Assembly (NCBI GenBank): GCA_945883955.1 | Contig: CAMCYN010000008.1 | Span: 1 to 41,053 of the forward strand | Reading direction: 5' to 3' | Origin: Akkermansia muciniphila | Lineage (GTDB): Bacteria > Verrucomicrobiota > Verrucomicrobiia > Chthoniobacterales > Chthoniobacteraceae | Length of the DNA: 41,053 bases | Part shown: piece by piece, positions 34,383 to 41,053 of the stretch | Layout of the letters: each line of letters begins with the position of its first letter | Numbering within the stretch: the stretch's first letter is position 1 | The notes under the pieces: model-generated | The model's input: the letters and a program-made list of their open reading frames with translations, nothing else | The model's database searches: none | What the model was told of the DNA's origin: nothing | Position numbers and translations under genes: made by a program

Positions 34383-36497
34383 ATGGAATCTAACCGCCAC
34401 TACGAGCCAAACGCAGGTCCAGACGAGGCAAGCCCCCTGAACCTTCAGGATCTTCTCGTCATTTTCAGGGAAAAACTCTGGGTGCTGCTCGGATGCGGCT
34501 TACTCGGCTTGGCCGTCACCATCTACCAACTCCGACATTTGCCCCAGATCTATACGGCCACCGCCGTGCTTCAAATCGAACCCCGCAACCGAGTGCTGAG
34601 CTTCGAGCCGGAAACCATGCTCGCCACCGCCAGCGAAACCGGAACTCAAACCACCCTCGAGCTCTTTAAAAGCCGGCCTCTGCTCCATGACACCGTTCTC
34701 CACTTGGGCTTGCAGGAGAACCCAGCCTTTTTCAAGGACACCAAAAGTAAGCTTTCGTCAGCTGAAGCGATCGAAGCCCTCGCGTCTTGCTTCTGGGTCA
34801 AACAAAGGCGCGGCACCCAACTGCTCGATATCACGGCCAGCCACACCAGCCCCGAAATGGCCTTTCAAATCGCAAACGGCGTTACCGACGCCTTCTTTCG
34901 CCTCGGCGAGGGTCAGCGCACCGCCACTCTCCGCTCCACAATGAGTTTTCTGATCTCAGAGGCGGATCGCCTCAAGGCTCGTTTGCAAAAGAGCGAGGAG
35001 GCACTCCAAAGCTACCGCGAAGCCAACAATGCCGTCGCGGTGGAAGAAAAACAGGACACCGTCACTGCCGCCCTCAAAACCCAAGCCAACAATCTCGCCG
35101 TCGCCCGGGCAAACCGAATCCGGCTCGAAACAGACGCCGACGACATGGAGCGCTTTAACAGCAACCCAGCGCAATTGCTTACCATTGCGAGTATTGCCCA
35201 GCATCCCGCCATCGCCTCGCAAAGAAACCAGATCAATGAACTGCTTTCCAAAATCGCGACACTCAACACCCGATACACGGACAAACACCCCAAACTCATC
35301 CAATCCAAACAACAACTCCTGGACGCAGAAAATACACTGCGCAGGCTCACCTTGCAGATCCCTGAGACGGTGCGCTCCGATCTGGAAAGAGCCATTGCCA
35401 CCGAGCGCAACTTTGAGCGAGCCCTCAAGGAGCAGGAAAGACAGTCCCTGTCACTCAACCGCCAGTCGATCACTTACCACACACTGGTAAGAGACGTGGA
35501 AACCGATCGGAGCCTTTATGAATCCATCGTCAAACGTCTCAAAGAAACCGACGTCGAACGCGGTATCGCAGCCCAAAACGCGCGTATTCTTGAGGCTGCC
35601 TCACTGCCGCTGAGTCCCGACCGGCACAAAAAAACCCGCCTGTTAGCCATCGGGCTAGTGGGAGGGCTTCTGGCCGGGGGCGCACTGGTTTTTGGCGGCT
35701 ATTTTCTGAACTCTTCCTGGCGCTCGATAGAAGAAATCGAAAATGCCACAGGACTCCCTGTCCTGGCATCCATTCCCAAACAAAGTGGCCAGCATATGGA
35801 ACAGCCCCTCTCCAAATTGGCGCTCCAATCTCAGCTCCTCACTTTGGAGGCTTTCCGTTCGCTCCGCACTGCCCTCCACATGAATGCCCGCAGAAACGGA
35901 AAGAACTGCTTCCTCTTCACCAGCGCCCTTCCCGGTGAAGGCAAAAGCTTCTGCTCCGCCGGGTACGCCCTCACCCTGGCCCGTCAGGGCGTCCGAACGC
36001 TCCTCATTGACGCCGATCTCAGACGCCCGTTCTTGGCCAAACATCTCCTCGGAGACGATCAACTGCCCGGCTTAATCGAGGTCCTGCAGCAGGAGATTTC
36101 ACTCACCTCCGCAATTCACCCCACCAAAACTGCCGGACTCGATCTGCTTCCCGCCGGAATCGTCCAATCCGATGCCTCCGAACTGCTCACCCTGACCGGC
36201 ATAGAAACGTTATTGACCCTATCCCGCGAACTTTACGACTGCATCATTATCGATTGCGCCCCCGTTTTACTCGTCAGTGACGCCATCCTTCTGTCCTCTG
36301 CCGTCGATGCCGTCTGTACGGTCGTCCGCTACGGGGTCACCCCAAAAAACAGTCTGCTTCGCGCTCTCCATCTCCTCTCCGATGCCGGAGCACCAATGGA
36401 GGGCGTAATTTTCAATGCCGTCAACCCGAACATGCTCCCGAGATATTACGTCCAACCCAGGCAGGAATTGGCTACCGCAGCCGTGGTGCGATTATAA
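34383..36497 (+). CDS. Wzc-like chain-length regulator with BY-kinase-type ATPase domain
   Basis: A 704-residue protein: Wzz domain with membrane helix 1 at about 31-50, a long periplasmic helical part (about 185-400), membrane helix 2 at about 418-440, then a cytoplasmic ATPase. Walker A is ALPGEGKS at 515-522, Walker A' is LLIDADLRRP (540-549) and Walker B is IIIDCAPVLLVSDA (621-634), the BY-kinase set. The C-terminus after MLPRYYVQPRQ lacks the Tyr cluster normally autophosphorylated in Wzc; only a Tyr pair remains. It sets polysaccharide chain length and works with the Wza-like protein. No glycosyltransferases, Wzx or Wzy are in the window, so synthesis genes must lie elsewhere. Confidence 0.93.
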   Translation: MESNRHYEPNAGPDEASPLNLQDLLVIFREKLWVLLGCGLLGLAVTIYQLRHLPQIYTATAVLQIEPRNRVLSFEPETMLATASETGTQTTLELFKSRPLLHDTVLHLGLQENPAFFKDTKSKLSSAEAIEALASCFWVKQRRGTQLLDITASHTSPEMAFQIANGVTDAFFRLGEGQRTATLRSTMSFLISEADRLKARLQKSEEALQSYREANNAVAVEEKQDTVTAALKTQANNLAVARANRIRLETDADDMERFNSNPAQLLTIASIAQHPAIASQRNQINELLSKIATLNTRYTDKHPKLIQSKQQLLDAENTLRRLTLQIPETVRSDLERAIATERNFERALKEQERQSLSLNRQSITYHTLVRDVETDRSLYESIVKRLKETDVERGIAAQNARILEAASLPLSPDRHKKTRLLAIGLVGGLLAGGALVFGGYFLNSSWRSIEEIENATGLPVLASIPKQSGQHMEQPLSKLALQSQLLTLEAFRSLRTALHMNARRNGKNCFLFTSALPGEGKSFCSAGYALTLARQGVRTLLIDADLRRPFLAKHLLGDDQLPGLIEVLQQEISLTSAIHPTKTAGLDLLPAGIVQSDASELLTLTGIETLLTLSRELYDCIIIDCAPVLLVSDAILLSSAVDAVCTVVRYGVTPKNSLLRALHLLSDAGAPMEGVIFNAVNPNMLPRYYVQPRQELATAAVVRL

Positions 36498-36538
36498 CTG
36501 CCGGGGGAAAAAGGATTCCGCTCCCTTTCGTTTCCCGA

Positions 36539-36568
36539 TTGACGGTTGGGTACAATCACGCCGATATT
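36539..36568 (+). promoter_or_regulatory. Likely promoter of tRNA-Ser
   Basis: TTGACG at 36539-36544 and GATATT at 36563-36568 are separated by 18 bases, a good sigma-70-type pair ending 14 bases before the mature tRNA. TACAAT at 36551 is too close to that -35 box to pair with it. Confidence 0.4.
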
Positions 36569-36582
36569 CCCCCCCTACTGCA

Positions 36583-36673
36583 GGTGAGGTGGCTGAGTGG
36601 TCGAAAGCAGCGCTTTGCTAAAGCGCCGTACCTCTAAAGGGTACCGAGGGTTCGAATCCCTCCCTCACCGCCA
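36583..36673 (+). tRNA. tRNA-Ser (anticodon GCU), CCA encoded
   Basis: The acceptor stem GGTGAGG (36583-36589) pairs with CCTCACC (36663-36669), followed by discriminator G and an encoded CCA. The anticodon stem GCGCT/AGCGC encloses loop TTGCTAA with anticodon GCT at 36617-36619, reading AGC and AGU. The long variable arm (GTACC/GGTAC stem around TCTAAAG) is diagnostic of a class II tRNA and agrees with serine. The T arm GAGGG-TTCGAAT-CCCTC is perfect. It lies 86 bases after the Wzc-like gene, on the same strand. Confidence 0.97.
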
Positions 36674-36856
36674 GTAGTCTCCCCGGTCCGCAAACTCTTC
36701 CCGGTCCGCCAAGCGCTTCTCTCCCGGTCAGCCTCCGCGTATTGTTGATGCTTTCCTCTTGCGAGTTTCCCAAAGATTTTTTGAGAAGTCCCTTCTTCAG
36801 CAGTAGATTCTTGTCGTCGCCTGTTCTTGCATCATCCCTCTCCTTTTATCCTGTCC

Positions 36857-38107
36857 TTGAGCGTCCCGACCTCTGATCCCCAGCCGCCACCCAGAAAAAA
36901 TCGCAGGCTCCTTAAGCTCACCTTGGGAATCATTTACAGTATTTCCCTGGTCGCAACTACCACCTGGATCACCCGGCGTATTGAGGAAAACCGGATGAGC
37001 CAGATTAGCGGGTCGGCTCCAAAAACCCAATCCGGACCTTGGGGCGATTTGTTGACCTATGACATCCGCATCGAACAACCCAAAGAATATGCGGCTTTCG
37101 AGGAAATTACTCCCCGCAATCCCCTCTGGCATTTTCAAACCCGGTCGCTCTCCGAAATTCGCACTCTCCTGCTCCAGTCCGGCCTTACCGAAAGCCAGGC
37201 GACTGTCGCATTGGCTCCGGAAAAGGTGTCCATGGAGGAAAATGGCCTGGTGCTCCAGGGAGACGGCCCATTGATCCTCTCTCTGGCTCCCGAAGTCCGC
37301 GAACGCCTCTATCTCACCCTGTCCGAAAACCCAGCCAACCGCCTCCACGCCGCCCCGTTTTTCATTCCCGACGGCGACCCAAGCCAACTTTTTATCGGCG
37401 ATAAACGCCATCTGTTGGAGCTCACAGCGTTGGTCAGGCGCTTAATGTATCCAAGAAACGGCTTCTTTTACTTCAGTGACATCGAAGTCGCCTACCAACA
37501 GATCCCCACAGAAGAAGCCCGCCTGGATTTTTACCAAAGCTTCACCGGACAAAAAGCCGTCATCGCCCGTCTCCTGATCCGCTCCAATTCGGACATCGAC
37601 AAACTCGTCGGCTATTGGGCTCACCCAGTTCCCGGAGTCCGCGCAAAGGATCTCAAGCCCCTCCTGGAAGCAGAACAACGCCTCCCCCATGGCGGCGCTC
37701 TCAGCCTCCTGAACTTCCTCCCACCACTCGCCCGGGAACGTCTGTTTACGACCGCCCTGCCTCCCTCCTCCGATCAAAAGCCTCCGGACTGTCACTGGAC
37801 CGCTTTAAACTTTTTCAACCTCAAACCTGACGACCGTCTTTCGGACGTCAACGTGGCCTCCCAGGTGGTCGTCGAAAATTATTATCAGGTGGCAAAACCC
37901 AGCATCTACGGGGATCTGGTTCTACTAATGACGACCAAGGGACACGTCACACACTCGGCTGTCTATGTTGCCGATGATCTCGTTTTTACAAAAAACGGCA
38001 TCAATTACGCCATCCCTTGGACCCTGATGCGCATGAAGGATCTCCTCGGCACCTATTCCAGTGTTCAAGCGGTGCAGCCTGTTTTTTACCGCCGCAAAGA
38101 CCTGTAA
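36857..38107 (+). CDS. Membrane-anchored protein with NlpC/P60-like domain
   Basis: No ATG lies at the likely start. TTG at 36857 (416 residues) or 36827 would begin just before a basic stretch and one membrane helix (LKLTLGIIYSISLVATTTWI). The central region has no recognized family. Near the C-terminus are DCHWTALNFF (Cys312) and, 50 residues on, YGDLVLLMTTKGHVTHSAVYVADD with His366, then a PW pair. Cys...His with GDLV and HxAxYVxxD is the pattern of NlpC/P60 and CHAP-type cysteine peptidases that cut peptidoglycan stems. The assignment is by motif only; the usual DCSGF is altered to DCHWT, so activity is uncertain. It stands alone after the tRNA and converges with the peptidase gene. Confidence 0.65.
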   Translation: MSVPTSDPQPPPRKNRRLLKLTLGIIYSISLVATTTWITRRIEENRMSQISGSAPKTQSGPWGDLLTYDIRIEQPKEYAAFEEITPRNPLWHFQTRSLSEIRTLLLQSGLTESQATVALAPEKVSMEENGLVLQGDGPLILSLAPEVRERLYLTLSENPANRLHAAPFFIPDGDPSQLFIGDKRHLLELTALVRRLMYPRNGFFYFSDIEVAYQQIPTEEARLDFYQSFTGQKAVIARLLIRSNSDIDKLVGYWAHPVPGVRAKDLKPLLEAEQRLPHGGALSLLNFLPPLARERLFTTALPPSSDQKPPDCHWTALNFFNLKPDDRLSDVNVASQVVVENYYQVAKPSIYGDLVLLMTTKGHVTHSAVYVADDLVFTKNGINYAIPWTLMRMKDLLGTYSSVQAVQPVFYRRKDL

Positions 38108-38109
38108 GA

Positions 38110-38134
38110 GCGCGGGCCACTTCGCCTCCCGCGC
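38110..38134. terminator. GC-rich hairpin between convergent genes
   Basis: GCGCGGG (38110-38116) pairs perfectly with CCCGCGC (38128-38134) around an 11-base loop. It begins 3 bases after one stop and ends 17 bases before the other. There is no T-run; a bidirectional terminator is plausible from position. Confidence 0.5.
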
Positions 38135-38151
38135 CCTCCCCAAACACTCGC

Positions 38152-41053
38152 CTATTTCCGCGCTTCGGGAGTCACCTTTAAATCTACCCGGTTCCCGTCC
38201 CGAAGCACCACCACATTCACCACCTGGCCGATCTTCACGGCGTCCAGTGCGTACGTGTAATCATAGATGTTTTTCACCTTCTGCGCTCCGAACTCCACGA
38301 TCACATCCCCCCCCTGAATCCCTCCTTTTTCGGCCGGACTGCCACCTCGCACCCCCGAAAGCTTCACGCCTGCCACCTCCGTGGAATAGTCGGGAATCGA
38401 TCCGATATACGCGCGCAACGTTTCCCTCGATCCACTCTCCTGCTGCGCACTCCGTTCCACCCGCGCAAAATCCGGACGCTCCGCAGCCTCCACCAAGTCC
38501 CCCACCAGTGCCGAAGCAAATCCGGCAATCCGCTCCAGGCCCGTATAATCCAACTTTTCGGGCGTATCACTGGGCCGATGATAATCTTCATGCGACCCGG
38601 TAAAGAAATTCAGCACCGGAATCCGCTTGGGATAAAAACTCGTCGTATCCGTCGGCAAATACGGATCCTCGTGCAAGACGAGGTTAAACCCGGCGGACAC
38701 GTTCCGACGCTCAATCAAACGACGCCAGGTCTTGGACGAACCTACCCCTTGTAAAATCAACTTGTTGTCCCGAAGCCGGCCAACCATGTCGAAATTCACG
38801 TACGCCACACATTTGCCTAACTCCACCGGCGGCTTTTCACAAAACCCGGCCGAGCCAATCAACCCCATCTCCTCCCCCGACCAAAACCCCAGCAGCACCC
38901 CGCGCTTGAATCGCTCCGGATGCTGCTTCCTTTCCTCCGCCAACGCCGCCGCCAACTCCATTACTACCGCCGTGCCCGAAGCATTGTCGTCTGCTCCGTA
39001 GTGGATTCCCTGCTCTTCCCCGGCCCGGGCCATGGAATTGGAGCCCGTCCCTTTGCCTAAATGATCGTAGTGCGCCCCCACGACAATCCATTCGTCCTTC
39101 CCTCCCGGACCGGGAGGAATCGCCGCCAGCACATTCCGATCCTTTCCTTTGCGATGCTCCACCCCGGCCTCCAGCCGCACCTGGACCCCAGCAAGCGCAA
39201 ACCCCCCGGGTTCATGCGGGTTTTCATTATCCAACGCCGACTGCACCTCCTTGAGCGACTTGCCGGATCCGGCCAGCAGTGCCTCCGCCACAGCCGTATT
39301 CACCGAATGAGCCACAATCCCGGAATCGGCCACCGTGTTATCGGAAGAAAATCCCAGTAATTCTCCAGTCTGAGGGGAATTGGGCCCACTAACCACCAGC
39401 ACAGCCTTCGCCCCCCGCTCCCTGGCCAGCATCACCTTATAACGCAACCCGGCATACCGATTGAGCTGCGCACGCCTCGTCGCATCCACGCCCTCGGGCA
39501 CATACCGCAACAGCAACACCACCTTGTCCTTCACATCCAGCCCGTCATACGAGTTGTAACGCAACCCGCCATTCCCTTCCGGCACCGAAAGCCCGTATCC
39601 GGCAAACACCACCTCCCCCTCCGCCGTCCCAGAATCGCTAAACGCCAAAGGTCGAAAATCACGATCCAGCTCATACACCCTCTCCTGGCCCTTCCGTTTG
39701 AGCGTCAGTTGATTGTGCTCCGCCACCAGCGCCTCACCCGCCGGATACTCAAACGCCTGAAAATACTCCCCAGACAGGCTCTCCACGCCGCTTTCCTTTA
39801 AGTATTTGGCCAGCCATTCCGACGAAGCCAACGCACCCGCACTGCCCGTCCGACGTCCTTCCCTCGCCGGCGACGCCAGCCATTCCACCTCGGCCTTTAT
39901 ATCCACCGCCTGTATTGCCGCCGAAAAACCGCTCGCCCCCAGCACCACCTTTTCCACAACCGCCGCCCCCTTTGGCTCGGAGCCCTCGCCCGAAGCCCTC
40001 GCTGGTTCCTTCAAAGCCAGTGCCGGAGCTTTCCGCTCAGGCGCTGCCGCCAGCGAACTCAAAGCCGCCGCATGGTTCCATTGGCCGAGAAATAGCTGGG
40101 ACTTCTTTTCACTGCCCCGGTTCGACGTCCAGCAGAGCCGCGTTCCGTCCGGAGAAAACACCGGCAGACCGTCAAAGCCGTCCGTATACGTGACCCGGAG
40201 CGGCTCCTTTTTGCCGGCCGTATCCACGATAAAGAGTTCAAAGTTCTCGAACCCCAATTTGTTGGCCGTAAAAACCACATACTCCCCGCCGGGATGGTAA
40301 TAAGGCGCCCAGGACATACACCCAAAGTCAGTTAGCCGTTGAACGTCGGATCCATCCACCTTCACGCTAAACAGGTCCGCATTCATCCCGGATGAATCAA
40401 ACCGACGCCACACGATCCGCTGCCCATCCGGGGAAAAAAACGGGCCGCCATCGTACCCTGGCGCCTTGGTGATCTGGCGCACATCCGACCCATCGGCATT
40501 CATCACATAAAGATCGGCAGAATAGGCCGGGTCTTTTTCAAATCGGGCCCGGTCTTCAGCCGAAAGATTTTCGAGCGGATAGGCTCCTCGGGTGGAGGAA
40601 AAAACAATCAGTTTGCCATCGGGTGAATAAGACGCCTCGGCGTCATAGCCGGGCGAATGGGTCAACCGCCTGACCTCGGTGCCGTCGGCATTGGCCGAAT
40701 AAATCTCGTACTGCGGATCGTAATCCCAACTGTAACGCCGTGTTTTTCCCGAAGCGCGAAACGCCAGTTCCTCCTGCTGTTTGCGGGTCGCCTCGGGATC
40801 CTCGTGCGTGGACGAATACAGCACCCGGGCCGTACCCGGCTGGAAAAATGCACACGTGGTCTTGCCGATCCCGGGCGAAACACGGCGCGTGTCGCCACTT
40901 TGAAGATCCAGGGAATAGATCTGGTAAAACGGGTTGGTCGCCTCGCGTTCACTCTGGAAAAGCAGCGCTTTGCCATCCGGCCGAAAATACCCCTCCCCGC
41001 TGCGCAACCCTTCCAAGGTTAACTGCCTGGAACCCTGCAAAAAAGTAGCCTCT
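38152..41053 (-). CDS. TolB-like propeller / PA / M28 metallopeptidase / PDZ protein (partial, N-terminus outside window)
   Basis: At least 966 residues, open to the right edge; the first codons belong beyond it. The N-terminal 330 or so residues are TolB-type propeller blades (FSPDGTRLCWTSNRG, YSPDGKLIVFSSTRG, DGSDVRQITK). A protease-associated region follows (VFAGYGLSVPE, DVKDKVVLLLRY). The M28 aminopeptidase domain shows two-zinc ligands: GAHYDHLG, GADDNASG, SGEEMGLIGS, NFDMVG and HEDYHRPSDTPEK. The last 90 residues form a PDZ domain (RGGSPAEKGGIQGGDVIVEFG). Likely exported, but the signal peptide is not in the window. Inferred to be a periplasmic or surface aminopeptidase. Confidence 0.93.
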   Translation of the reverse strand, partial: EATFLQGSRQLTLEGLRSGEGYFRPDGKALLFQSEREATNPFYQIYSLDLQSGDTRRVSPGIGKTTCAFFQPGTARVLYSSTHEDPEATRKQQEELAFRASGKTRRYSWDYDPQYEIYSANADGTEVRRLTHSPGYDAEASYSPDGKLIVFSSTRGAYPLENLSAEDRARFEKDPAYSADLYVMNADGSDVRQITKAPGYDGGPFFSPDGQRIVWRRFDSSGMNADLFSVKVDGSDVQRLTDFGCMSWAPYYHPGGEYVVFTANKLGFENFELFIVDTAGKKEPLRVTYTDGFDGLPVFSPDGTRLCWTSNRGSEKKSQLFLGQWNHAAALSSLAAAPERKAPALALKEPARASGEGSEPKGAAVVEKVVLGASGFSAAIQAVDIKAEVEWLASPAREGRRTGSAGALASSEWLAKYLKESGVESLSGEYFQAFEYPAGEALVAEHNQLTLKRKGQERVYELDRDFRPLAFSDSGTAEGEVVFAGYGLSVPEGNGGLRYNSYDGLDVKDKVVLLLRYVPEGVDATRRAQLNRYAGLRYKVMLARERGAKAVLVVSGPNSPQTGELLGFSSDNTVADSGIVAHSVNTAVAEALLAGSGKSLKEVQSALDNENPHEPGGFALAGVQVRLEAGVEHRKGKDRNVLAAIPPGPGGKDEWIVVGAHYDHLGKGTGSNSMARAGEEQGIHYGADDNASGTAVVMELAAALAEERKQHPERFKRGVLLGFWSGEEMGLIGSAGFCEKPPVELGKCVAYVNFDMVGRLRDNKLILQGVGSSKTWRRLIERRNVSAGFNLVLHEDPYLPTDTTSFYPKRIPVLNFFTGSHEDYHRPSDTPEKLDYTGLERIAGFASALVGDLVEAAERPDFARVERSAQQESGSRETLRAYIGSIPDYSTEVAGVKLSGVRGGSPAEKGGIQGGDVIVEFGAQKVKNIYDYTYALDAVKIGQVVNVVVLRDGNRVDLKVTPEARK

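Overview
The window is GC-rich, densely coded bacterial chromosome. The best phylogenetic clue is a double-length UvrA with four ATP-binding cassettes (9571-15099), an architecture known from Chlamydiae and Verrucomicrobia. Together with the many envelope, TPR and biopolymer-transport proteins, this suggests a Gram-negative member of the PVC group, most likely Verrucomicrobiota. The placement is an inference. Many starts lack a clear Shine-Dalgarno sequence and several look like TTG or another rare start, so N-termini are less certain than stops.

Layout. 1-1819 (minus) is a TonB-like / ExbD / ExbB energy-transduction operon that runs off the left edge. A LolA-like secreted protein is divergent from it (1870-2655). 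tyrS follows (2783-3955) and converges with a B12-binding radical SAM protein, then a secreted SGNH hydrolase (minus, to 6343). 6430-6798 holds a broken serine-hydrolase (beta-lactamase fold) remnant. 6799-9354 (minus) is an MBOAT plus SGNH-like pair of the polysaccharide O-acylation type. The giant uvrA follows, then three envelope genes in a row (15149-20306): a long TPR protein, a small secreted protein, and a membrane protein with hexapeptide repeats, a TonB-style SxxxH membrane segment and a PA14-like domain.

After a 422-base non-coding stretch with a decamer repeat array (20307-20728) come ppsA (minus), a divergent COG0523/CobW GTPase, and a minus-strand mini-operon of aquaporin, DUF6428-like protein and thioredoxin-type arsenate reductase, headed by a good inverted-repeat operator (26184-26207). 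Divergent from it is a translationally coupled pair of SPFH/Band 7 membrane proteins. Then come der and pgsA (minus), a Bcp peroxiredoxin with a 3D-domain lipoprotein, and an exopolysaccharide export operon (outer-membrane barrel, Wza-like, Wzc-like). A tRNA-Ser(GCU), an NlpC/P60-like membrane protein, and a partial TolB-propeller / PA / M28 peptidase / PDZ protein (minus, off the right edge) complete the window.

How it fits together. Most accessory content concerns the cell envelope: ExbBD-type energization, polysaccharide export and acylation, wall-active lipoproteins, and lipoprotein handling. Core functions (tyrS, uvrA, der, pgsA, ppsA, tRNA-Ser) are interspersed. There is no CRISPR array, prophage, rRNA or intact insertion sequence. 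The least explained parts are the TPR / SxxxH / PA14-like operon, the SPFH pair, and the hairpin-rich leader before the polysaccharide export operon.
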